NCBI GenBank assembly: GCA_018401955.1
Contig: JAGYJT010000001.1
Location: 151,761 to 215,760, forward strand
DNA: 64,000 nucleotides
Direction of reading: 5' to 3'
From: Chitinophagales bacterium
GTDB lineage: Bacteria; Bacteroidota; Bacteroidia; Chitinophagales; CAIOSU01
Positions 18,968 through 26,882 of the stretch are shown here, in pieces (positions within the stretch are counted from its first letter, which is position 1; the number at the start of each line of letters is the position of its first letter). Made by a program: the position numbers and the translations under genes. The notes beneath the pieces were generated by a model that saw only the letters and a list, made by a program, of their open reading frames with translations, did not search any database and was not told the origin of the DNA.

Positions 18968-21055
18968 ATGGTAGACAAACCTACTGGCAGAAAATTAACG
19001 GTATACTTAGCAGACCTTAGGCATGTGTTGCACGGCAGTGCTTACAACGATTCTATGCCCTTAGGTGTAGGCTATATGAAGGCCGTAATGGACGAACGTT
19101 TGCCCACGGTTAGTTCACGTATTTTTGCATTCCCAGATAAGTTAGACGAGGCCTTGCACCAGCAAATGCCCGATGTGCTGATGCTTACCAATTATATGTG
19201 GAACTGTAGCCTGAGCTACTACTACGCCCAAAAGGTAAAGCAACTAAACCCAAATGCTTTGATAGTAATGGGCGGTCCCAATTTTCCGCTGGAAGACGAC
19301 CGCCGCATTGAGTTTGTGAAAGAACGCCCTGCCGTGGATATTTATGTAACGGGCGAGGGCGACTTTATGGCAACCGACCTAGTGCAGTGGTTTATAGAGG
19401 ATGGCTACAGCATTGAAAAGCTATTGCAACGCTATATACACTCGGCAGTATACCTGCACAATGGCACATATGTGGCCACCAGCCTTAAACCCCGCTCGCG
19501 CAACTTAGATGACATCCCATCGCCCTGGCTTACGGGCATTATGGATGAGTTTTTTGAGGATAGCTTGTTTCCTTTGTTCGAAACCAACCGCGGTTGCCCG
19601 TTTACTTGCACCTTCTGCGTGCAGGGCGTTAAGTGGTACACCAAGGTGAGCTATTTTAGTTTGGAGCGCATTAAAGAAGAGATATACTACATCGGTAAAA
19701 AAGTGCACGAAGTAGCGCCACACATGAAAACGCTCGTAATTGCCGACCCTAACTATGGCATGTTTGAGCGCGATATTGAGGTATCAACCTATATTGGCGA
19801 AATACAGCAGCAATACCAATACCCGCTTATAATAAATGCCACAACTGGTAAAAACCAAGCCGAGCGGGTAATAAAATCGTTGGAGAAGGTTAACGGGGCA
19901 TTGGTAATGTACTTGGCTGTGCAATCGTTGAACCATGATGTACTGGAAAACGTAAAGCGAAGCAACATACAGCTAGAGGCTTACGAAGAAATACAAACAC
20001 AGATAACGGCAAGGGGTATGCGCTCCAACTCAGACCTTATACTGGGCTTGCCAGGAGATAGCCTTGAGTCGCATGTAGGCTCGCTGCGCAAGTTGATTGA
20101 TCTTGGTACATCAAGGCTAAACAATTTTCAGGCGATATTGCTTAAAGGCTCAGAGATGGAGACTGCCGCGGTGCGCAAACAGTATGCTTACAATACCAAA
20201 TACCGCCTATTGCCTAAAAGCTTTGGGGTGTATAATGGCAATAAAGTATTTGAGGTGGAAGAAATCATCGTATCGTCGGCAGTGATGAGCTTTGACGATT
20301 ACCTCACTGCCCGCAAGTACCACTTGGCCATAGGTGCATTTTGGAACCACGGTAGATTTATACCAATAGTGGAGTTTATGAACCAAAACGGCATTAGTAG
20401 TTGGGATTGGCTACATGCCGTAACCCAGGCCATGCAACATCACGCAGGACTTACCGATTTTGTAGCACGATTTATCAAAGAAACCAAAGGCGAGCTGTTT
20501 GATACCGAAGAAGAAGCTATTGCTTTTTATCAAACCGAAGCCAACTATAAATTACTGGAGGAAGAAGGACTCGGCGACAATATTTTTTATAAATATGCGG
20601 GCTTGGCCTCATTCTGCTATTGGAAAGAAGCTACGGAGTGCGTTTTTGATGCCTCTTGGCAGCTTTTGGCAGATAAGCAATTACCCCAAGGCTTTAAGGC
20701 CCTATGGAACGATGCCATGGAGTATTATAAAAACTTGTATGCAGCTGGCCCCAACCAACACAATTTGCTGGAAAACGCCCAGCTAACGTTAAACTTTGAT
20801 ATACCTCAATGGCTTACCGATGGACTGCCGCTTGCAGCCGCGCCCTATAAGTTGAATGCCCCACAAAACATGGTTACCGCTCTAGAGGCAAAACACCGCG
20901 ATGCGCTGGTAGATGTAATGAAAACCAGGCCCTACAACCTGCAACACATCTCTAAGTTTGTACGCAGGGTTAACTCGGATTGGATGCGCAGGGTAACGGT
21001 TGAAAGAATGCAAAATACGGCAGCATACCCATTGGTAGCCAACCAGCCAGCGTAA
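18968..21055 (+). CDS. B12-binding-domain radical SAM protein of unknown function
   Basis: A 695-residue protein. The N-terminal about 170 residues form a cobalamin-binding-type Rossmann domain (VMGGPNFPLEDD, VTGEGD). The radical SAM cluster motif CPFTCTFC places the three iron-sulfur Cys at 210, 214 and 217. A TIM-barrel core follows, with DLILGLPGDSLESH as the usual SAM-contacting strand. The C-terminal 250 residues are not recognised. Members of this class do methylations or rearrangements on unactivated carbon. The gene stands alone, with no biosynthetic neighbours to suggest a substrate. Confidence 0.85.
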   Translation: MVDKPTGRKLTVYLADLRHVLHGSAYNDSMPLGVGYMKAVMDERLPTVSSRIFAFPDKLDEALHQQMPDVLMLTNYMWNCSLSYYYAQKVKQLNPNALIVMGGPNFPLEDDRRIEFVKERPAVDIYVTGEGDFMATDLVQWFIEDGYSIEKLLQRYIHSAVYLHNGTYVATSLKPRSRNLDDIPSPWLTGIMDEFFEDSLFPLFETNRGCPFTCTFCVQGVKWYTKVSYFSLERIKEEIYYIGKKVHEVAPHMKTLVIADPNYGMFERDIEVSTYIGEIQQQYQYPLIINATTGKNQAERVIKSLEKVNGALVMYLAVQSLNHDVLENVKRSNIQLEAYEEIQTQITARGMRSNSDLILGLPGDSLESHVGSLRKLIDLGTSRLNNFQAILLKGSEMETAAVRKQYAYNTKYRLLPKSFGVYNGNKVFEVEEIIVSSAVMSFDDYLTARKYHLAIGAFWNHGRFIPIVEFMNQNGISSWDWLHAVTQAMQHHAGLTDFVARFIKETKGELFDTEEEAIAFYQTEANYKLLEEEGLGDNIFYKYAGLASFCYWKEATECVFDASWQLLADKQLPQGFKALWNDAMEYYKNLYAAGPNQHNLLENAQLTLNFDIPQWLTDGLPLAAAPYKLNAPQNMVTALEAKHRDALVDVMKTRPYNLQHISKFVRRVNSDWMRRVTVERMQNTAAYPLVANQPA

Positions 21056-21085
21056 GTTAAAATAAGCCGCACAAACAACCGCACA

Positions 21086-21116
21086 TAAAAAAGGCCGCAC
21101 CAAAGTGGCACGGCCT
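21086..21116 (-). terminator. Terminator for the leftward lipoprotein gene
   Basis: On the minus strand AGGCCG pairs with CGGCCT, with CAC/GTG pairing inside and a 3-nt bulge, followed by a run of six T. It also lies just past the rightward radical SAM gene and may stop both, though the T-run serves the minus strand. Confidence 0.7.
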
Positions 21117-21142
21117 AGCAATTAAATCATTAGCAGATAATA

Positions 21143-21676
21143 CTATCTAGCAAAACCACCAACTACCAAGTAAGTGGTAAGGTCTACGGTACTTATTGGC
21201 TGAGTTGGGTCGTGAGACACAAAGAAACCTGAATAAGCGGTGGTAATATAATCGTAAGAGAAATCAACCTCTTGCGATACGGTTACCGTACCCCCATTGC
21301 CTTGCGCCATTTGCACAAAAATAGCTGCATTGGGCGTTTCGTTGTAAGGCGTACCGTTTGGCGTGGTTGATGCATCGGCAGCATCGTGGGCATGCAACAT
21401 GTAAGTTTGGCCATCAACGGTATTGTTTAGGGTTACCGAAATTCGGCTGCGGTCATCATCCAGCTCTTCTACTTGCATGGTTGCAAAATAGTTGGTTGGG
21501 TGCGAACCGCTGTACTCGGTACCAGCACCTACTTGACCGGTGTTAAAGGCATACTCAAATGTTGTTGACATTTTGTCGTCGTCGTCATCTTTGCTGCAAG
21601 AAGTCATAGTAGCAGCACCTAGAAACATAACAGACATAATCACCACCGCGCGTCTCATTCTTTCCATAGTATTCAT
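21143..21676 (-). CDS. Secreted lipoprotein, possibly CHRD-like
   Basis: The signal peptide ends in TMTSC, followed by an acidic KDDDDD stretch, a lipoprotein typical of Bacteroidota. The mature 150 residues alternate in beta-strand fashion, with MLHAHDAAD and TTPNGTPYN in the middle, recalling CHRD domains (short beta proteins often with a conserved His near Gly-rich turns). This resemblance is weak. I chose ATG 21676 over an in-frame TTG 6 nt upstream. It has its own terminator at 21086-21116. The role is unknown. Confidence 0.6.
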   Translation of the reverse strand: MNTMERMRRAVVIMSVMFLGAATMTSCSKDDDDDKMSTTFEYAFNTGQVGAGTEYSGSHPTNYFATMQVEELDDDRSRISVTLNNTVDGQTYMLHAHDAADASTTPNGTPYNETPNAAIFVQMAQGNGGTVTVSQEVDFSYDYITTAYSGFFVSHDPTQPISTVDLTTYLVVGGFAR

Positions 21677-21771
21677 AATCAATTGTTTTGGTTTACACTA
21701 TTCCAACGTCATGTGCCTAAAAATGTTCACTTGCGTTGTTTTGTGCTCGCCAAACAAAAGCCCCTAAGCAT

Positions 21772-21809
21772 ACAATAGCGGAGGTATCAGGCGACACCTC
21801 CGCTATTGT
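21772..21809. terminator. Strong 14-bp hairpin, possibly bidirectional terminator
   Basis: ACAATAGCGGAGGT pairs perfectly with ACCTCCGCTATTGT around a 10-nt loop. The T-rich tail (ATTTTTATTTT) is on the plus strand, although the only nearby upstream gene reads leftward. For the minus strand it lies just past the duplicated YugP 3' fragment. Confidence 0.6.
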
Positions 21810-21834
21810 ATTTTTATTTTACTAAACTAAAAAG

Positions 21835-21894
21835 TTAGTCTCTGCGGCCCATAAATATCATTACCCAATAGAGCAACATAGCCAGAGCAGCCAG
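21835..21894 (-). pseudogene. Duplicated 3' end of the YugP-like peptidase gene
   Basis: These 60 nt match 23573-23632 at 57 positions and in the same orientation. On the minus strand they encode the last 19 residues of the YugP-like peptidase plus its TAA stop (LAMLLYWVMIFMGRRD). The rest of the gene is absent here; the fragment lies directly after the stop of the 508-residue secreted protein. It may be a relic of duplication or one end of an insertion. Confidence 0.85.
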
Positions 21895-21901
21895 TTTCAG
21901 G

Positions 21902-23428
21902 TTAGTTAAGCGTTATCTCGCCTACCTTGTACGACTTCATTTTGCCACCGGTAATATCGCCACCAAATACAATGAAACGATTGGGTGTGATAGCCTCACT
22001 TGCCATAGGATACAGTATAAACCCTGTTTCGGTAGCTTTAAAGATGGCTGTCTTTTTATAGTTACCAGTAGCAAAATCAACTTCCGCTAGTACTGCATTA
22101 GCGTCGTTAAACCCTTTACACAATGCCACTTTAGTAGGATCATAGTTATTAATGTTAAGCGCATCATCATTAAACAATAAGCGGAGGGTTTTTCCATCAA
22201 ACGAATGAATATAGGAGTAGTACTGCTCACTAAAATCCATAGACACACTTATTCTTTGCTTTTTAAGCACGTTTGTTTCCCATATAACTTTTCCAGTTTC
22301 GCTATATCTCACAATAAGAATGTTATTTGCAGTACCCGGATTAGTTGCACCGTTGGAAGCTTGAGTAGGAGCCACCCTTTGCTCACTAATTACAATCAGT
22401 CCTCCCTCTGCCGTCGCTTCAACAGCATCTAAAAATATGTCTGGCAAAACTGCCTTCTTTGCTCCAACCATCATCCCAGCTTTCAATTGATCGGTAAATG
22501 GTGTAAATTTCTTCACAATACCTTTAACATTATTGGCGTCGTAGCTAATAAAGAATGTACCTGCGGAATACAGTCCACCACCAACTATTTTACCTCCGCC
22601 TAACGCTGCTAGTCTTAGACTTTCTATAGTATTCTCGCCTTCGTCAAATGATAAATGGGTGGCTTCGCCAACAACAGGACTAGACACTACTAAAAGCTGA
22701 TAATCCTTGCCAGTAGCTTTCTTCCACTCTTTCGATTTCACTTTGGCCTGCACAAATACATTTCCATCGTTATCCACTACCACGCTCTCAATTTCAATCT
22801 TGTTGGCTTCTTTCGGGAAACTCCAAGTCTTCTCTTGTATCTTCTTCAACTGGCTATCAAATACCACAACCTGGAAATCATAGTTACCTTCGCCATCTAA
22901 CAGCCTATACTCCCTATCATTACCTATAAATGCAAACTTGGTTCTATCCTCCGATTGGCGGATGTAGTAACCCATAAAATTCCACTGGAACGCTTTATTA
23001 GGCTTGCGCTTGCCCACTTCCACCTTATCCTTATGCTGTAGGGTGTTTAGGTCCAATTCTGTAAGATAGGTTGGCGTGGTGCCATCTTCTGCAAATTTGT
23101 TTTCGCGATAAACCTGAAACGCCTTATCATCGGTAAAATAGGTGCCATCATTGGCGTACTCGCGGGTATATCCAGCGTATGCTTTGCCCAAGTCAATGGT
23201 CTTCACAAGCTTCAGGTTCTGGTCGTACATCAAATAGCTAGTCTTGTTACCAAGGCTTTTCTCAACTATCACCGTGTTGTTCACACTGCCCAAAACATAG
23301 AAGCTCGTACTTAGCTTAAAAAACTTCTCGGTGCCTAAATCGCCCCATGTAACTTTTATACTTGGCGCCTGCCCAAAAGCCAAAACCTGTGCAGCAATCA
23401 TCAAACTCAATATCAATACCCTTTTCAT
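21902..23428 (-). CDS. Secreted protein of unknown function, propeller-like
   Basis: 508 residues with a signal peptide (MKRVLILSLM, cleaved after VLAFGQ). The mature part is rich in short beta strands with repeated aromatic/Asp turn patterns (KVIWETNVL, DGKTLRLLFNDD, DNDGNVFVQAKV) that suggest a beta-propeller, but no named domain is recognised and there is no C-terminal T9SS signal. It lies between two copies of the YugP 3' end, so the segment looks inserted or duplicated. It may be co-transcribed with nothing else: a terminator separates it from the peptidase gene upstream. Confidence 0.7.
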   Translation of the reverse strand: MKRVLILSLMIAAQVLAFGQAPSIKVTWGDLGTEKFFKLSTSFYVLGSVNNTVIVEKSLGNKTSYLMYDQNLKLVKTIDLGKAYAGYTREYANDGTYFTDDKAFQVYRENKFAEDGTTPTYLTELDLNTLQHKDKVEVGKRKPNKAFQWNFMGYYIRQSEDRTKFAFIGNDREYRLLDGEGNYDFQVVVFDSQLKKIQEKTWSFPKEANKIEIESVVVDNDGNVFVQAKVKSKEWKKATGKDYQLLVVSSPVVGEATHLSFDEGENTIESLRLAALGGGKIVGGGLYSAGTFFISYDANNVKGIVKKFTPFTDQLKAGMMVGAKKAVLPDIFLDAVEATAEGGLIVISEQRVAPTQASNGATNPGTANNILIVRYSETGKVIWETNVLKKQRISVSMDFSEQYYSYIHSFDGKTLRLLFNDDALNINNYDPTKVALCKGFNDANAVLAEVDFATGNYKKTAIFKATETGFILYPMASEAITPNRFIVFGGDITGGKMKSYKVGEITLN

Positions 23429-23512
23429 CCTTTAGTATTTTCTAGATTTACGATGCCCTAAAATATTGTTTTTCCTTTACCCTGCCAAATACTTAGCTTT
23501 AGGATTAGCGGC

Positions 23513-23553
23513 TACAAAAAAAGGTGGGTATCTCCAAAGGAAATGCCCACCTT
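23513..23553 (-). terminator. Terminator of the YugP-like gene
   Basis: On the minus strand AAGGTGGGCATTTCC folds back on GGAGATACCCACCTT around TTT, with one small mismatch region, followed by seven T. Strong rho-independent form. Confidence 0.8.
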
Positions 23554-23572
23554 ATAGTATTATGCAAGCTAC

Positions 23573-24265
23573 TTAATCTCTGCGACCCATAAATATCATT
23601 ACCCAATAGAGCAACATAGCCAGAGCAGACAGCGCTGCAACTACATAAGTAGTGGCTGCCCATTTAAGCGCATCGTAGGCCTTATCCTTTTCCTCTTCGG
23701 TGGCTACTCGGCTGGTTTTAAGCCATACCAAGGCGCGGTTGCTGGCATCAAACTCTACTGGTAGGGTAACCAAGCTGAAAAGAAAAAATACACTATAGCA
23801 GGCAATTATGGTAAGCAACACGATATCGAAAGGAATAACATTGAATACGATGTTGCCGATAAAGAACATACCGATAAACACAGCATTGATAACCGTACCG
23901 CTAAATTGCTGGATGGGCACCATAGCCGAACGAAACTGCAACCAAGCATATCCTTGGGCATGTTGCACGGCATGGCCGCACTCGTGTGCCGCAACGGCAG
24001 CAGCCGCTATACTGTGCCCATCATATACATCAGGGCTAAGGTTTACCGTACGGTCGGCAGGGTTGTAATGGTCGGTAAGCCTACCTGGCACGCTAACCAC
24101 CCGCACATCGTGTATATTGTTTTCGCGCAACATACGCTCGGCCACTTGCTTGCCCGACAAACCCGTCATTAAAGGTATTTTGGAGTACCGCTTAAACCGG
24201 CTCTTTAATATTTGACCAACTATTAAGCTGGCTAGCATGCTACCGATAATAATGATAAAATACAT
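23573..24265 (-). CDS. YugP-family zinc metallopeptidase (membrane)
   Basis: 230 residues. The N-terminal membrane segment is followed by the zinc motif HECGHAVQHAQGY, with the family-typical run ADRTVNLSPDVYDGHS just before it. Two further membrane segments lie at the C-terminus (NIVFNVIPFDIVLLTI and ALAMLLYWVMIFMG), and a Glu in LPVEFDASNRAL serves as the likely third ligand. This is the complete YugP/zinc_peptidase_2 layout, with the active site close to the membrane. Its physiological substrate is unknown. The last 60 nt are repeated at 21835-21894. Confidence 0.9.
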   Translation of the reverse strand: MYFIIIIGSMLASLIVGQILKSRFKRYSKIPLMTGLSGKQVAERMLRENNIHDVRVVSVPGRLTDHYNPADRTVNLSPDVYDGHSIAAAAVAAHECGHAVQHAQGYAWLQFRSAMVPIQQFSGTVINAVFIGMFFIGNIVFNVIPFDIVLLTIIACYSVFFLFSLVTLPVEFDASNRALVWLKTSRVATEEEKDKAYDALKWAATTYVVAALSALAMLLYWVMIFMGRRD

Positions 24266-24308
24266 CTTTCGTATCTATTTAGCTTGATTGGATAATTCCA
24301 TGGTTATA

Positions 24309-24316
24309 CAAAGGTA
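24309..24316 (-). promoter_or_regulatory. Bacteroidota -7 promoter element for the YugP-like gene
   Basis: TACCTTTG on the minus strand fits TAnnTTTG, 44 nt before the start codon. Confidence 0.4.
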
Positions 24317-24557
24317 TCTAATGTATTAATGACGAAACGTGTCAATTGATATTTTAGTTACCAATTTGCAAATTTTAACCAAAATACTGCTAATCAAATT
24401 GCTTGCCACTTGCGCAAACCTGCTGAAACGGCAGATGCCCTGCAATAATAGCAGTAGGTGCCGCAATTTTAATGTTGCAACATTTATTTACCTTTACCGA
24501 ACTATTTCTACATATTAATGTTCTTAAACCATTACTAATCCTAAAAACCACCAAATC

Positions 24558-25226
24558 ATGAAACGCATTCCCGTATTAACATTATTTGCTATACCGGCAT
24601 TATTTTTTGCCTCATGTGGCAGCCCAGAAGGCTCAGAAGCCACCGTAACCGATGCTACCACCCCAGTAGAAACTGCAGAAGCAACCGGTTACAACGTTAA
24701 CACAGAAGCTAGCCAGCTTACTTGGAAAGGGTCGAAAATTACTGGCGCTAGCCACGAAGGTACCCTTAAACTTTCTTCGGGCACCTTAAAGGCTGAAGGC
24801 GGCAACTTGGTTGGTGGCAATTTTACTATTGACATGACCAGCATTGATAATACTGACCTTAAAGGTACCGATGGCTACGAAAAACTATTGGGCCATCTAA
24901 AGTCAGACGACTTTTTTAGCGTAGAAACTTACCCTACCGCTACTTTTGAAATTACAGGTGTAACCGCAAAAGCTGGTGAAGCAGGTGCTACGCACGAAAT
25001 TAGCGGTAACCTTACTATTAAAGGCATCACTAAAAACCTTACGTTCCCGGCAACGGTAAATACCAACGGTGATGACTTGGAAGCTAAAGCCGAATTCTTT
25101 TTTGACCGCTCATTGTACGATGTGAAATTTGGCTCTACCAGCTTCTTTGAAGACTTGGGCGACAAAGCCATCAATAACGAAATCAGCATCAAAGTTGATT
25201 TGAAAGCGTCAAAAGCTGCTATGTAA
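24558..25226 (+). CDS. YceI-family lipoprotein
   Basis: The lipoprotein signal peptide ends in FFASC (Cys 20), followed by a Thr/Glu-rich linker. The YceI fold occupies about 45-220: YNVNTEASQLTWKG, then VGGNFTIDMTSI, HLKSDDFFSVETYPTATFEI and HEISGNLTIKGITKNL are the classic strands of this lipocalin-like barrel, which binds isoprenoid-type lipids. It is probably in the periplasm, anchored by lipid. Single gene with a strong terminator directly downstream. Confidence 0.92.
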   Translation: MKRIPVLTLFAIPALFFASCGSPEGSEATVTDATTPVETAEATGYNVNTEASQLTWKGSKITGASHEGTLKLSSGTLKAEGGNLVGGNFTIDMTSIDNTDLKGTDGYEKLLGHLKSDDFFSVETYPTATFEITGVTAKAGEAGATHEISGNLTIKGITKNLTFPATVNTNGDDLEAKAEFFFDRSLYDVKFGSTSFFEDLGDKAINNEISIKVDLKASKAAM

Positions 25227-25250
25227 TCTCATTGCAAACAGCATAAAATG

Positions 25251-25286
25251 AAAACGCCGCTCGGGTTTCGAGCGGCGTTTTTTATT
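25251..25286 (+). terminator. Rho-independent terminator after the YceI gene
   Basis: AAAACGCCGCTCG pairs with CGAGCGGCGTTTT around GGTTT, with a following T-rich tail. The stem is 13 bp and perfect. Confidence 0.9.
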
Positions 25287-25307
25287 TTCATCCTAGTAGA
25301 ACGGGTA

Positions 25308-25888
25308 CTACTTAAAGTACATCAAGTATATTTTTTCGGCAGTGTGGCCACCTGCCCTACGAAAACCAGACTTTACCCTCATAGGTATGCCACCACTAGG
25401 GAAACTCTTTACATCCAATATCTCTACGGTGCTTAGCAAGGTTCCGTTTTTATCATAAAACTGCAGCTTACCTTTAATCTCCACAGGTTTGTTGCCAAAA
25501 CCTTCGGGCACTTTTATATCGTCAACTACAAATACAGCGGTATAATCAACAGTGGTGGCACCCTCTCTCAATCGCGGCCCGAGTTCTCCATATGCGCACT
25601 AAAATCATCCCTAAACTCGCCCAAGCCATCCTTTAAGGCTTGCTCCCAGTCGGCCTTCCACTCTTTAGCTTCCGATTCGTTTTCCTTCAGCTTTAACTCA
25701 TTATACCTAAAGTTTACCCACTCATTTATAGAGCTAAACGAACCCATGGTGGTTTTACTTAAATCTACCCGAAAATTAACGATGGTAGTACTTTGCAAAA
25801 AAGCCAACTCGGTAGGGCTAACCTTAATGGTTTGCGCCGCCACACTTGCACCTAGGCCAATTAACAATACAAACAATGCGCTTCTCAT
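25308..25888 (-). pseudogene. Frameshifted secreted protein of unknown function
   Basis: Two abutting frames look like one gene. The first (25568-25888) starts with a signal peptide (GLGASVAAQ) and contains EWKADWEQALKDGL. It stops at TGA 25568-25570. The second frame, open from about 25600 to 25308, continues AYGELGPRLREGATTVDYTA and DDIKVPEGFGN to the end. Joined by a -1 shift near 25593-25600 they give about 195 residues, the usual size and pattern of a Bacteroidota secreted protein family (K-W-ADW, then YT, then PG-N). The cause may be a 1-nt deletion, a sequencing error, or a programmed shift; no slippery heptamer stands out. Confidence 0.65.
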
Positions 25889-25916
25889 AGTATTTAATTT
25901 ACTGCTATAATAACGA

Positions 25917-26876
25917 TTATTTTTTAATCAATCCAATTTCCACCAATCGCTCGTGCAAATACTCGCCTGCCGTAATGTCATCATAATGCTGCGGATTGGC
26001 CTCGGTTACACAGCTATCTAGCACGGCCAAGCTCATGTCGCTGCGCGGGTGCAAAAAGAACGGAATGCTTAAGCGCGGCAAGTGCCACAACTCGCGAGGT
26101 GGGTTAACCACACGGTGGGTGGTGCTCTTAAGCACATTGTTGGTGTAGCGTTGCAACATATCTCCCACGTTTACTACAATTTCGCCTGGTCCGGCCACAA
26201 TAGCCAGCCATTCGTTTTCTTTGGTAAGCAGTTGCAAACCATCGGCGCTAGCCCCTACTAGCAGCGTAATCAAGTTGATATCCTCATGCTGCTCGGCACG
26301 GATGGCCGATTTTGGATCGCCGGTGATAGGCGGATAATGTATTGCCCTAAGGATGCTGTTACCGTTGTGCAGGTCTTTATCAAAGTGGTTTTCGTCCAAA
26401 CCAAGGTATACCGCTATGGCTTTCATCAAATGATTGCCTGCGGTCTCAAAGCTGCTGTATAAATCGTTGCCTATTTCCAAAAACTCAGGGCGCTCTTTTA
26501 CCGCCACGTTATCAGGATATTGCGCTTTAATGGGGTCGTTATCAGTTACGGTTTGGCCAATCTGCCAAAACTCTTTCAAGTCGCCCACATTGCTATGCTT
26601 GGCATGCTCTTTACCGATGGAGGTATAGCCGCGTTGCCCGCCCAGCCCTTCAATTTCATAGCCTTCTTTCACCTCACTAGGCAATGCAAAAAAAGCCTCA
26701 ACCGCTTTATAAAAATCGGCAATTAAGCTATCAGGAATGCCGTGGTTTTTAACCTTTACAAAACCTGTATTTACAAATGCTTCGCCAAGTGCAGCTACAA
26801 AAGCTTCTTTTTGGGCTGCGGTGCCTTGGGTATATTGCGAAAGATCGACGGTAGGTATAATGTAATTAGTGCTCAT
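25917..26876 (-). CDS. 2-oxoglutarate/Fe(II)-dependent oxygenase, isopenicillin-N-synthase-like
   Basis: 319 residues. The N-terminal DIOX_N part has IPTVDLSQY and FVKVKNHGIP. The iron site is EQHEDINLITLL (His and Asp) and STTHRVVNP (distal His), and the 2-oxoglutarate-binding Arg is in RLSIPFFLHP. This is the complete plant/fungal-type 2OG dioxygenase fold. The substrate is unknown and no biosynthetic neighbours help. It lies 6 nt from the leftward glycosyltransferase gene upstream of it and is probably co-transcribed with it. Confidence 0.9.
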   Translation of the reverse strand: MSTNYIIPTVDLSQYTQGTAAQKEAFVAALGEAFVNTGFVKVKNHGIPDSLIADFYKAVEAFFALPSEVKEGYEIEGLGGQRGYTSIGKEHAKHSNVGDLKEFWQIGQTVTDNDPIKAQYPDNVAVKERPEFLEIGNDLYSSFETAGNHLMKAIAVYLGLDENHFDKDLHNGNSILRAIHYPPITGDPKSAIRAEQHEDINLITLLVGASADGLQLLTKENEWLAIVAGPGEIVVNVGDMLQRYTNNVLKSTTHRVVNPPRELWHLPRLSIPFFLHPRSDMSLAVLDSCVTEANPQHYDDITAGEYLHERLVEIGLIKK

Positions 26877-26882
26877 AGTGGT

